Assembly: GCA_027922465.2 (NCBI GenBank)
Contig: BQMF02000423.1
Span: forward strand, 186,001-250,000
DNA length: 64,000 bases
Direction of reading: 5' to 3'
Origin: Turritopsis dohrnii
Lineage: Eukaryota; Cnidaria; Hydrozoa; Anthoathecata; Oceaniidae
This document shows positions 12,096 through 23,121 of the stretch, one piece after another (positions within the stretch are counted from its first letter, which is position 1; the number at the start of each line of letters is the position of its first letter). The position numbers and the translations under genes were made by a program. The notes below the pieces were generated by a model, which saw only the letters and a list, made by a program, of their open reading frames with translations, ran no database searches and had not been told where the DNA came from.

Positions 12096-12372
12096 ATAAT
12101 CGGTTTAAGCTTTTTGGTATCAATAACTTCCATATTTTCTTTCTCAATAATAGCTAATGCCTGCGTATCAATCGAAAAGTTGTGTATAGTTTGTGTTTTT
12201 CGCTGTTTGTGTTGTTTCTCTAATATGTCTGTATATCTTTTTCTCATTTGTTCTAAGCTTGATTGCACACCAAGAGTAGAACTTGTTTTTAATAAAATCT
12301 GCAACCGGTGAAGATCTGCCTTAATATTGAAATCATTCGGAATTATCCGCTGTTTTTTTCTTTTTTTCCATG
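12096..12372 (-). CDS. unidentified exon-like open frame in the hAT
   Basis: A lysine-rich frame (IIPNDFNIKADLHRLQILLK ... YTDILEKQHKQRKTQ) ends at a consensus donor (GTAAGT at about 12094-12089) rather than at a true stop. It looks like a coiled-coil exon. I do not recognise the family. Confidence 0.25.
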
Positions 12373-13458
12373 TTCAAGATATACAAGTTGGATGACTTTG
12401 AACGGAGAATAATCTCTTTGAAGCATGTGATAAAGTTAAAGTTTAACTTGATTATTAAAACCGACAGTGAACAGATTCAGCATTTCGGCTGAATAAGTAA
12501 GCAATAAGTAGCACGAAAACTGTTTTATGATAACAAATGCACGAATTAGCGTTGTGAACTTATCAAAACTTTCACTCACTTTCACAAGGTCTTTCCTCGA
12601 TTATCTAAATGGGCAATACGAAATCCTCATCAGTTGATTGGGTAAACAAGCAAGCAACAGTGATGTTCCTTGTGAAAGAAGAGACGTGTAAACAATCACG
12701 AAAAGTATACTCCCCCGGGGATGGCTTTAAAGTAGTACAGAAGCCTCTTAATCGTATTTGCAGTTTATATGGAGGGAGAGAGAATCAGCAGTGAACGTGC
12801 TGGCGCAAAAACGCCTTCTATTTTGTTTCCTCTGTCTGGCCGCCCCCAAGCTTGGCCGTATTGGTTCGGTTGTTTGAGGCGCACGTTATTTTTTCTCGCT
12901 TTTCCGTATCCATAGATAACTTTTCGATTTTCTCCTAGTCAAGGTGAATGGAAAGCGCTAATATAAAATTTACGAAACAAAAAATGACCTTGTGAAGTCA
13001 CAACTTTCACAAGGTCTGTATCCGCCGCTGCTAGGCACTTCTTTAATGAATCTTTGAGATTTTTTAGCTGTTTTTGAAGAAAATCCACTAAAAATGAAAT
13101 TGAAATTGTTTTTCCTGTTGCTCATAAACACCAAATTTTAAGCCACTGCAAAGCATTAGAAAGTCTCACCATCCTTTCCAAATATGACAGACAACCGCTT
13201 CCATGAATTTGTCTTTATATTGCGATCTTTAAATGTTGGATCGTTAACGTCCCAGAGACTTCTTAGCTCTCTCACAGCTTCTATAAAAGCTTCCTTGTCA
13301 AATTCTCTTGGTTCATGCTCCTGCAGTTAAAAGAAAGTTAAAGTGAAATAGACAAAGCACTAACGGGTTATTCAATGTTTTGAGAAGATTAATTCACTTC
13401 AAATTTTCATTTGTATTAAACTCTTATTCAGTATACAAAGTCAGATCGAGAAAATAAA

Positions 13459-15700
13459 TCTTATTATACTAATTTTCTTTGTGTGTCACTTTTATTTTAG
13501 AGAGTGATATATTTGGTTTTTCTTTAACGGTCAAAACCTTCTTATTTTTTCCCTTTTCGTCGTAAAGCCACGCAGAGCTGAGAGCGTTTTTTTGATTTTC
13601 CGCGATTAGTATATGCTCCTCCGTTTTGTTATTTTTGGTTTGCGCAGTGGAAATCAGCCGAAAAACGTCTTTGGAGGAGTGCGAGCAATGCAATTTCTTC
13701 GTTCGAAATTTGTCAACGATCATTTCGTGAGCAAGAAACTTCTGTTGTGAGCTTGACGAAGAAACACAGGTTTGTATACATGCTGATTATTAAACTGTTT
13801 ATTGTTGAACTATTATTGTATCTTAGATTATTAAAAGAACAGGAATTGCATGCGTAAGTGATTAGTTGTTTGTTTACAATGTATGGTGAGAATACAGAGG
13901 AAGTGCAGTGAAGTTTTTAAAAATTGGCTGTGCAGAATGAACGAACAGGTCTGTACGAAAGTATTATTATAAAACTTTTAATAAGATTAATTAAGATTAA
14001 CTAATAAGATTAACTTTTAATAGATTAATAAAAGAACAGGTGACACATTCATAAGTAAGTTATGTATGTATTTTAATGTTTGTTTACGTTTTAGCTATCC
14101 AATATCGCTATACAGAAGAAAATGCAGTGAAGAAGTTTAGAACAAAAAGATGTTTATTTACACGACGGTAACGAATGGTTTTAATTTCAATTTTAAGTTT
14201 GTTTTGAATTATTAATGTGAAAGAGTGTAAGAGTCAAACGTAATTCAATCGTTTGGTTGAAAGCTGGATGACAGCGAACGTTATGGAGCAACGAAGGGGG
14301 AGCGCAGTAAAAATTTGTTTTGGTAACGCGCGCCATTAGTTAGCAAAGAAGATTTATTTAACAGATCAAATTAAAAATGGTTCTCATGACTGTGGAAATG
14401 GGGAACGTGTCATGCTGTCTTATCTCATCTCAACCATGTCTGCTTTTTATTAAATTTCACTGTATATTTTATTGACGATGTTTGGTTGCTTTGGTGCCTG
14501 TCTGTCATTTATATCTTTTGCTTTTGTTTGCTTCAATATGGTTGTTGCAGTAAGTGTGGATTCTAGCTGTTCTTCACTGAAATCTTTTTCTTTTAGGTCA
14601 GAAAAGAAAAGGTGTATAACCATTAAAGAAATGAAGCAGATGGTTAAATTATGATGTTGTGAGGGATAGTTAAGAGAAGAATGGATTATGTATTTCATAA
14701 ATTCATTAATTATTGCTGTGATGTGATATGACTACTAACTCTAACTGTGCTACTACAAATAAGAAGCATTGCATTGCATTGCTGGATGGATTCTTATATT
14801 TTGTGATGATTACACATCATTTTGTGTTATGGTAATTGTTTACGTACTATGCCTGGGTACTATATAAGTTTCGCATTATGTTTTACTGTTGTTACTTTTT
14901 ATCTTTTCGGTATTAAATTATGACTTTGGTAGGGCATTTCATTGTTTCAATTATTTTTATTATTTTGATGTTTGGCTGTGTATCCCACGTTAAAAGTCTT
15001 AATGTAGTTCAGCTCCAGTGTTGAGTGTTGAACCCGTATTAACTTATAGGATTGGTTGATTTTATAGACTTTCCAATCAAAAGCTTTACAAATTCTGTCA
15101 TTGAATTTGTGTTTTTAATTAATTATTTTTAGGATAAATGCGTACATGAATTTACTTTTTGTTTTTTGTTTTGTTTTTTATTTCAACTATTTCATAGTAT
15201 GATTATTTTTTTCTGCATTTTTATACAATTGAAATATTTTTTAGGTAAGATTAATAATAATAAAACAGCACGTAAACCGTTAAAGAAATGAAACTCATGG
15301 TTCTTATCATGATGTTGATGGTTTTGGGAAGAACAGATTGTATATATATCATTTCAAAAATTCATTAATAGTTGCTGTCCAATGTAACTTCCGCACAAAA
15401 GAAACACAGTTAGAAGGTATCGATTTGTTTTCAATTCACATTTTGTAATATTTATTATGTCTTATGTATTATGTCTGGGTAAATGGTTTTAAATATTTTT
15501 ACATTAAAGTTACTTCTCTTCTGCGTATGAATATATATATTCTGAGCCATGTTGCTATTTGTTTCTGTTTTAAATTTTCTGAATGTAAGAAATGAATTAA
15601 GAAATTAATGCCTGAAAAGAAACTTTTGCAAGAGTTAAATTCTGCGACACAACGCATACTGAACATGGCTGGCGAGCGACGCCACCTGGGATGAGTTGCG
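13459..15700 (+). mobile_element. Helitron-like sequence with clear 5' end
   Basis: It starts with TC after an A (TCTTATTATACTAATTTTCT) and shares the box CACTTTTATTTTAGAGAGTG with the other Helitrons here. A degenerate 3'-type motif (GGCGAGCGACGCCACCTGGG) is near 15670-15690. The right boundary is approximate. No ORF. It lies in the first intron of the Harbinger 1 MADF gene. Confidence 0.55.
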
Positions 15701-15752
15701 ATTCTAAGATTTATTTTTTCTTCACGGGGTACGTACACGGGAATGGTGGATA

Positions 15753-16275
15753 TCTTATTATAATAATCCGTGATTGTGCATACCACTTTTATTTTAGAGA
15801 GTGATATATTTAACTAAATTTTACGTAGGATTTCCTATATTGGCCGCGTAAAGCCACGTGGAACGCTTTTTTCTCTGTAATGACGTCAGATTCTACTGAA
15901 TCATTGATTTGACGTCAGTTTTTTTATCAGTACATACAACAACGTTTATACGCTTCCACACGGGATTTGAATAAAAGGATCATTTTCGAAATAAAAGCCG
16001 GTAAGAAATGTTTTACCTCAAATGCATGTTCATTTTCGAAATAAAAACTGTTTTGCCAAAAATGTATGTTAATTGCGGGCGTCACAACACAAGATGAACA
16101 TATGGTCGGTGAGCGACGCCGTCTTGGTGGCTATACGCGTACGGTTTGTATGGTTTATACGCGCGTACACGGGATTAGAATAAAGGGATCATTTTCGAAA
16201 TAAAAACCGATAGAAATGTTTCACCTGAAATACATGTTGATCGTTGGCGGCGTGCGACGACGCCTTGGCGTCTAG
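15753..16275 (+). mobile_element. short non-autonomous Helitron
   Basis: The 5' end is TCTTATTATAATAATCCGTG after an A. The 3' end has the stem GACGCC/GGCGTC and finishes CTAG before a T. This gives the A|T insertion site, TC start and CTAG end with terminal hairpin that define Helitrons. It is 523 bases with no coding sequence. Confidence 0.75.
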
Positions 16276-16894
16276 TATATAATAAATCAAATCAAAACAT
16301 TCAATAAGGAAACAATTTTCTTATGGATTATGTTCAAAAATAAAAATATGTATCCCCCCAAAACTGTCTAATTTCCCTGAAATTCTTGTGTAACTCCTAG
16401 TTTTAAAATGTAATAATAACAGTGCAGAAAAAGATATTTACGTCTGACAATATCTCGTCCCTGTCTTCACTTGGTGATACTTCTTCTTGCTGAAGACACT
16501 GCTGTGACTGTGATAACTGTTGTTGCTCTATTACTTGACGATATAAATCCGAATTGATTAAAGCAGTTAGCGCATCATTATCAGAGGGATTTCCATGTAA
16601 TTGCTGTACAAAACTGTGTAACTGTGACACATGTTCTGCTGCCATTTTGACTACTGTGTCTTTGCATAAATATGTTTCTTTAATGCTGAACTAGCAAATT
16701 TATAACGCTTTCATTGGTTAGCGAACATTTTCACAGCGAAAAAGTTGAAATGGTTTCTACTTTTTTTTTCGTCGAAGTCGATCGCCGAACGATTCTCAAC
16801 ATTACGCAATAATGTTACTGTGCATGCTTAGCGGCGAATAAGTTCGCGTCGTGCGAAAAAGTTCGCCTAGTGGAAATCCGCCTTAACAAACGAT

Positions 16895-17115
16895 AAAACG
16901 TTTTTTAAAGAAACGTTTAAATGTTGCAAAAACAATAGAAAAAAACGTTTAAAAACATTTTTATAAAAACGTTTAAACGTTTTTGCCAGAAGTCAAAAAC
17001 GTTTCAAGAATTCGAAAGAGAAAACGTTTAAACGTTTAAATAAAACGTTAATGCAGAACATTAAAAAACGTTTAAACGTTTTATCATTAAAAACGTTTTT
17101 ATTGTTAAAAACGAT
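16895..17115. repeat. AAACGTTT/AACGTTTAAA palindrome cluster
   Basis: About ten copies of AACGTTT or its extended palindrome AAACGTTTAAACGTTT occur in 220 bases just inside the left end of the TA-flanked element once Harbinger 1 is removed. A smaller set sits at 18175-18240 near its right end. Symmetric subterminal repeats of this kind commonly serve as transposase binding sites; that role is inferred. Confidence 0.85.
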
Positions 17116-17119
17116 GCTT

Positions 17120-18140
17120 CATAATAAGGAGCTAAAGAGCTCTTGCTTCGGCTGCTATTAGGGAACTTACGAAGGTACGATGGCAACGTGGGCGACAACG
17201 TTAAAGATATTCATCTTCAATGAATCACAAAAGAGCAGAAACTATACACACACTTATTGCATTGAGCAAGGAAGACGGAGCTATAGGCCGGTTTTCACAT
17301 CGTTCGCTGTCGTCGCACGTATAAGCGAACTAATTTTTGATTTAGAATTGAGTTGAGTTGAATAAAGTGGAAACTGGCCTTTAGTTGAAATTTTCGGGAG
17401 GTTTAACTTCAGCAAGTCGTACGACCGCTGCCGTTGATTGGGTGAATCAAAATAATGTGAGAGTCAATCGCCCCAGAACCTGAAAACATTATCAAAATGA
17501 AGTCCATAAAGATAACTAAAAACGTTACCAAGTAATTTGATTAACAGTGGATCTTAATTTTGTGAAAGAGAAATGTCTCTTTAAACAGAGAAATTAAGGT
17601 TTATCCAGATCTGTTTCTATAAAAATTAGCCGTTTTCAACTACTTTCACTGAGTGAAAATACATCTTTACGAAAATAAACATAAAACTTTTCCCCTAGGA
17701 TTTACAAAAATAGCAATTCTATCAAATTCGTTCTATTATGGAATCAATAGAATTATAGCGGACGGTTTCTATTTGTGGAAACTTTGAAAACAGCTGTTGT
17801 TTCTTTAATCTTTAAATGAATGAGAACCAGGTAATCAATGTATTCTAATATGCTTCCATGTGCTACTACCTGCAAATGCATATTTAAAAAAGTACACACT
17901 TGAAGAATATTGACGTCATTAAAATAAATCAAAACAAAAGAACGCACCTTGTTCATTCATGAAGTAAAAGATGAAAAGTTTTTTAATTATAACTGGTTTT
18001 AATAACGAACTTTCCAAAAATGGCACATACGAATGTGATTATAAACAAACCGCTGGACACTTATTCAAACGAAACTTGTTTACGTTTGCAGGAGAAATGC
18101 AACGATACCAAAATCGGCTGGACGGTTAAAGTTGAAAATG
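17120..18140. other. non-coding interior of the TA-flanked element
   Basis: No supported ORF, and no similarity recognised to other parts of the window. Confidence 0.5.
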
Positions 18141-18267
18141 TTTTTTGTGAAAAAATGGATTAATGTAAAAACATTTTTTATAAAAAGGTTTTTCAACAAA
18201 ATGAAAAACGTTAAACATTTTTAAACGTTTTATGGTTTGTTATCAAAATCCCCTGGACAGTCACATA

Positions 18268-18400
18268 ATAAGTTAACATCCCACCTTCTGATTGCAGGAG
18301 ACTCGTCAAACGCTTTATTTCATCATGTTTTTTAACTTTCTTTGGTGAACAATAAGGCTCATTATCGTCGCTTGAAACTGAAACTACGTAAGTGGGGAAT
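18268..18400 (-). pseudogene. possible 5' exon of the MULE gene
   Basis: A minus-strand open stretch reads SSDDNEPYCSPKKVKKHDEI and then KRLTSLLQSEGG up to the insertion point of the TA-flanked element. It is acidic then basic, like the segment on the other side (AFDDVSDDSDDRVKESSPDK). The frame across the insertion site does not join cleanly, so this exon is tentative. Confidence 0.4.
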
Positions 18401-19313
18401 GCGTATGTTAAATTCGCAAAGATAAATAGTGTCGCTTTATATCATAACAGTTATTCATATTATGATACATGAACAGTTTCGTGTAAATTGGACCTTATGT
18501 GAGAAAATAATATCTTTAAAAAATATATTGATCTTTTATTGTTACTTATTGTTTCTTGCTTTGATTTCCTCATCCATCAAATTTATCTTATCCGTTCTGG
18601 AACAATGATTTTCATTTTATGGAAAAACATTTTCCAAATGTTAGTAGTGTGTGCAAATATGTGTAAGTATAGCACACTAATGTTATCAGTATTTTCTTCA
18701 AAATTATATTTGAACTAACCTGTGACTACATGAAGACATTCTACATGATGAAATTCGAACGTCAAATCAAATACAAAATATTTCTTCGATTTTAAGAATA
18801 TCTAAATTTCTAATAATCATACCTATATTTTCGTCCAAAGCTAGCTTGAAATGTTCATTCTTTCTTTTTTTCGTATTCTTATTTTCGTATTTCGTATTTT
18901 TAATAATATCCATATTCAAAATATTCTACAGTGTTACTACAAAAATATTTTCACGCGTTCTTCTTCTACGACCAACTGGTCTAATAATATCGCACGTTTT
19001 CTTTTTTTTCCCCGCGCGCACAAATTACAATTGCGACATCCTACAGCCGCCCAGCTGGCGAGATGGCGTATTTTGAACCGCCCAGACGGTAGGGGCAACT
19101 CTGCCCTACCGTAAATTCAATATAGAGGCTTCTTTTGGAGTTCAGTAAACAAAAGATCAACAGACATGGCGCCAGTCACTTTTTTCAGTCAACAAAGTTT
19201 GTGTCTACTAAAATTTTCTTTCTTTATTCTTTTTTCTTGATTTGTTAATCTCTTTTGTTTGTGTTTTGTAACACTTATTGTTTGTCTTAGTTTAAGATTA
19301 GATTAGTAAAATC

Positions 19314-20333
19314 ATGCCATTTTCTTATGAAGATAAAACATTAATTAAACAAATTCGTTTGGAAAAAGGTTGGGGAAGAAAGCATATGATGTCAGAGTTT
19401 CCAAATAAAAGTTGGAAACGCACTGCACTTGCTGACCTTTTGCAAAAAATTGATCGAAGGGGAGATGTTCAGAGAAAGAAAGGTAGTGGTCGACCAAAAA
19501 GTAGGCGAACTGAAGGGAACATTGAAAGCGTAGAAGAACTCATATTGAGTCAAGAAGAGGCAGGGTCACACAATTCTCCAAGAATTATTGAAAGGAACAC
19601 GGGAATACGAAGATCTACCGTAATGAAAATTGTTAGTGAGGATTTGAAACTAAAAGTTTACAAACGATTGAAGGTATAGAGATTGTCTAACCTAAATATT
19701 GAACAAAGAAAAATACGTTCTGCTCGTTTATCCAATCGTTGCCCTTTACCCCATGATGTAAAGAAAATATGGTTTAGTGACGAAAAGAAATTCACTGTAT
19801 CAGCGCCTGTTAATAGCCAAAATGATCGGGTTTACACGTACAGTGACAAAAAGAGAAATGTTTCCCCCAACCGGTTACTAAGAGGAAATTCAACTTTTTC
19901 CCAATCTGTTATGGTATCAGCCTTCGTATCAAAGCTTGGAAAAGCTCCAATTGTCTTTGTGGAAAAGGGTGCAAAAATGAATGCTACATATTATCAAAAG
20001 ATCTTGCGTAGTCAATTACGAAATATTCGAAAAATGTCTGGCAAGCAGTTCAGAATCCAACAAGATGGGGCAAGAAGTCATACAGCTAAAACCACGTTGG
20101 ATTTTTTGAGGAAGAATGTTCCCGATTTCATATCGAAAGAAGATTGGCCAGCTAATAGTCTAGATTTGAATCCCTCAGATTATTCTATTTGGGGAGCATT
20201 AGAACAACTTGTGTATCGATCAGGATATGAAATTTTTGACACCGAGTCATTAAAATCTGCAATAAAAAAAGCATGGCAAGCTCTACCGCAAACTTTGATT
20301 AACAAAGCAATAGATCAATGGCACAGTCGTTAA
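19314..20333 (+). pseudogene. Tc1/mariner DD37D transposase with one nonsense codon
   Basis: A single frame of 340 codons interrupted only by TAG at 19677-19679, in a position where CAG would fit. The N-terminal half has paired helix-turn-helix features (PNKSWKRTALADLLQKIDRR; GSGRPKSRR; NSPRIIERNTGIRRSTVMKI). The catalytic triad is Asp in IWFSDEKKFTV, Asp in QQDGARSHTAK and Asp in DWPANSLDLNPSDYSIWG. There are 37 residues between the last two, the maT spacing. It would cut at TA sites using the 30-base TIRs of its element. Confidence 0.9.
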
Positions 20334-20396
20334 TCTTGTTGTGTGCAAAATGAGGGAGGTCATATCGAACATATGTTCTCTTGAATTATATATTTA

Positions 20397-20959
20397 CTAG
20401 TATCCCGGGTAAAAACTTTTTACCGAACTTAACTTCGAAAAGGGGATGGGTCAAAATCGCCTTTCCCGTGAACGATCCCCGTGATGAAAATTTCAATTTA
20501 GGAATTGGAAACGGAAAATGTAACTATGTTGTAGAGCTCGAAAAACTGATCAAAAAAATGTATGGGATCGTTTCGCTACGACCAACCGTTAGAGAGATAT
20601 CGCTGATCAAAGATTTCGATGACGTCATATCCGCAGTACCAAACAAAATTTAGGCCCAAATAATGCGTCACCCCATCACCCGTATTGCGGACCCCAAAAA
20701 ACGTCAGTTATCCCTATTGGTTCTCGAGATATTTCCCCAAAAACGTCGCGTTCGATTGTGGATGCAATGCAATGAATCCCCGTGATCATAAAAAAACTGA
20801 CGTCAAATGATGCCACGTGCTTTTGGAATGATCGTGAAAAAAGTGTCTCTCGCCTCTACGTGGTTTTACGCGCACATAAGAGGACGATGACCGTAAATTT
20901 AAACTAAATATATCACTCTCTAAAATAAAAGTGGTATGCACAATCGCGGATTATTATAA
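20397..20959 (-). mobile_element. non-autonomous Helitron copy A
   Basis: On the minus strand it ends with hairpin GGTAAAAAGTTTTTACC, then CGGGATACTAG before T. It shares over 500 bases with copies B and C. Its 5' terminus lacks the first five bases (TCTTA) and abuts the CTAG of the autonomous Helitron directly. No gene. Confidence 0.75.
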
Positions 20960-21225
20960 CTAGTATCCCGTGTAAAAATTTTTTACGGGCTTTAATTCTG
21001 AAAGTGACGTCTCAAAAACGGTGTTGAAAAATGACACTCGCCACTCATGTTCAGCCTGCGTTGTGTCATTGGTAAAACATTTGTGAGCATTTATCTTACA
21101 TTACTTATTATGTAATACAAAAGTACAATAAAATATGTTCATCAGAAAAGTGTATTAAATATTTGCTACGACATTTAAACAGCCATTTCATACATCATCG
21201 AACTTCAAACTAAGTTTGGAATTGT

Positions 21226-21606
21226 AAACTAAGCTGACAAAACCAAGCAATGAGATGGCACTCCATTAATCAGATCTGTAACCCAGTGTGCAAAATCGTC
21301 TAAAAATCACTGTGACGGAGAGCATTCTTAGTGAAATTGTGTGTAGATTTCTATAGAAATGCACTCCTTCGCAGATATTTTTTAATAAATGTGTTGACTG
21401 GGAAAGAACTAAAAATATGTATTTTCCAAATTGGAAAATTGGAAACTAAGCTGACAAAACCAAGCAATGAGATGGCACTCCATTAATCAGATCAGTAACC
21501 CAGTGTGCAAAATCGTCAATAATCACTGTGACGGAGAGCATTCTAAGTGAAATTGTGTGTAGATTTCTATAGAAATGCACTATTTCAGATATTTTTTAAT
21601 AAACGT
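21226..21606. repeat. direct duplication of about 165 bp
   Basis: The segment 21226-21392 is repeated at about 21442-21606 with small differences. Both begin AAACTAAGCTGACAAAACCA and end near ATATTTTTTAATAAA. It lies in the non-coding 3' region of the autonomous Helitron. Confidence 0.8.
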
Positions 21607-21609
21607 ACT

Positions 21610-23080
21610 ATAAATATTTTCAAAATTGTAAAATTTCTGTTCGACACTAATTCAACAATAATTGATAATAATTGATCAATGACAATAATTGATCGCCATC
21701 CATGGTCAGCATGCGTCCGGTTCACGAAAAATTAAATTAAGGAATTGGGTCCAAAAACTGATCAAAAATGTGTGGGATGGTTTTAACCCGGGTGAAACGT
21801 TTTCGAAAATGCTGACTATAAGGTTAAGCAAAAAATGTCATAGAATGATCAACAGGAACATAAATTCACATGAAAAACTGTTGACAATACTACACCAAAA
21901 AAGTATCCTAAGATAGCATAAACAAACAAATAAATAAATAAACGAAATGAAGGTTATCTTTAATCACTTTTGCAAAAGTGTATATCGACTTCGTTAACAG
22001 TCCTCAAATGCGTTTCGATGGTTTAATCCATTTATTCTTGGAAATAATAATTCTCGGTAGCGAGTGCATTGCATCTACGTACGCATGCAGTTGGAATTAT
22101 CGGATCTTCCGAAAAGTGAATTTTTAAAAATTGATGACATATTATTCGTAAGAGAAACCAAAGAATCTAAAAAAATAAATAAATAAAGTTAAGGTTGAAT
22201 TTAAAATCCGAAATGTGCAGCCGACATATATCTTTGAACTAAACTTTCATTCACAATTACCTTGACAATGCTATCTAGACTACAGCAGATACGGTTATTC
22301 ATAGGATACTGTCAAAAAAGGTTTTTCCCATGAACTACCAACACCAAGTTGACCTCAATACTATACTAAAAATCTAAAGAATCTGTATAAATATAAGTTA
22401 AAGATAATGAATTATCATCTTTTGTTTGTGTCAGCAGTTAATCAATTTTGTTAGTTAGGAAAGAAGATATGATTTATTTATTTACAGTTCGCTTTGTTAT
22501 TAATAAACAGCTGCTCGTTCCCAGCCAATTTCTCAATTGTTCTATTTCTGCTGACATCAGCATATTCCATTCATTATCTTTAACACACAGACAATAAGCT
22601 CTTTTTCCTCAATAAACTAAATGAACTAACTTTAAGGAATAGTAATCTCTCAAACTGACAAAGAAGTTTTCTCTTAAACCATAGCCTGTAATGTCATTTC
22701 ACAAAACATAGTGAAATAAAGATCAAAGAAAGTACGTAACAACTTTTATTCCAACTAAAAACAACAAATATTAACATATACAACGATGGTATGGAACTAC
22801 CATACACTGACCGTGAATAACTGATTAAATACCCTATGTTAGAAGAAGCTCTATAGTTTATTAGAAAAAGGAATTTCTACACCTTGTGTAACAGAATCGA
22901 TCTAAGCAAAAACAAAATTCTTAAAACACCTTATTAATGGGCAATGGGCATTAATCAACCATTCACAGGAGCATTTATTTAGACTTCTACCAGCCAAAGA
23001 TGTTTTCCAAAACGCAGAAAATTAACTTTAATGAAAAAGCTTGAGCTCTATGTACGGTAGTTCCATACCATATAAAAACT
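21610..23080. other. non-coding 3' region of the Helitron
   Basis: AT-rich with only short frames. AATAAA-like signals on the minus strand (for example near 22975) could end the transcript of the micro-exon gene. Confidence 0.4.
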
Positions 23081-23121
23081 CAACTATCTAAAATAAACAT
23101 TCTCAACGAAAAAATTTGTGT

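Larger units (their letters stand above)
9867..13030. mobile_element. hAT-like element with 5-bp TSD
   Basis: Ends CAGGGGCGGATACA and, from the other strand, CAGCGGCGGATACA are typical hAT termini. CTAGG is present outside both ends (9862-9866 and 13031-13035), pointing to the hAT5-type group. The 3.16-kb interior holds an OTU-like fragment but no recognisable hAT transposase, so this copy is non-autonomous or gutted. Confidence 0.75.
9425..16645 (-). pseudogene. MADF/BESS partner gene of Harbinger 1, split by a hAT insertion
   Basis: Predicted exons are 16442-16645 (MAAEHVSQLHSFVQQLHG...), 13170-13320 and 13087 down to 13036 joined to 9866-9425. Exon 2 and the start of exon 3 form a MADF domain (FIEAVRELRSLWDV...SWKRLSVIFGKD, then DFLQKQLKNLKDSLKKC). 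The tail is polar with a conserved C-terminal segment (CKSLIPILKDLP). Leaving out the hAT and one copy of its 5-bp duplication gives an open frame of 282 codons with all splice phases agreeing. The gene was therefore intact until that insertion. It is the DNA-binding accessory protein convergent with the transposase. Confidence 0.85.
7942..16883. mobile_element. PIF/Harbinger element 1
   Basis: Inverted repeats AGGCGGATTTCCACTAGGCG (left) and CGCCTAGTGGAAATCCGCCT (right) match perfectly for over 30 bases, with TAA outside both ends (7939-7941 and 16884-16886). It carries a plus-strand transposase gene (8083-9348) and a convergent minus-strand MADF gene (9425-16645). A hAT element lies in the last exon of the MADF gene and Helitron sequences lie in its first intron. 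Confidence 0.95.
7916..18265. mobile_element. TA-flanked TIR element with AAACGTTT arrays
   Basis: Ends TGTGACTGTCCAGGGGATTT and its complement AAATCCCCTGGACAGTCACA pair as inverted repeats that continue to about 45 bases. TA lies outside both ends (7914-7915 and 18266-18267). The pieces of this element are 7916-7941 and 16887-18265, about 1.4 kb. It has no credible ORF. The subterminal DNA on both sides is full of AACGTTT and AAACGTTT palindromes. It interrupts the MULE gene and is interrupted by Harbinger 1. TA suggests Tc1/mariner mobilisation, but the superfamily is uncertain. Confidence 0.75.
3562..19118 (-). mobile_element. Mutator-like element (MULE) with 9-bp TSD
   Basis: The ends start GAATTTACGGTAGGGCAGAG and match as inverted repeats for 29 bases. 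The 9-base sequence AATATAGAG is present immediately outside both ends (3553-3561 and 19119-19127), the TSD length expected of MULEs. Its gene lies on the minus strand (4257-7915 and possibly 18268-18400). It is inserted in the mariner element and is itself split by the element 7916-18265. Without nested insertions it would be about 5.2 kb. Confidence 0.9.

Noticed and set aside
12609..12794. 61-codon plus-strand frame starting MGNTKSSS, possible myristoylated protein
   Set aside because: Single short frame in the hAT interior without splice signals or a recognisable domain.
17753..17956. 67-codon minus-strand frame in the TA-flanked element
   Set aside because: No motif, no context, and the length is expected by chance in AT-rich DNA.
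18846..19114. Two overlapping plus-strand frames of 76 and 87 codons
   Set aside because: Both read into the MULE terminal inverted repeat and consist of low-complexity Phe/Ile codons. No family or signal supports them.
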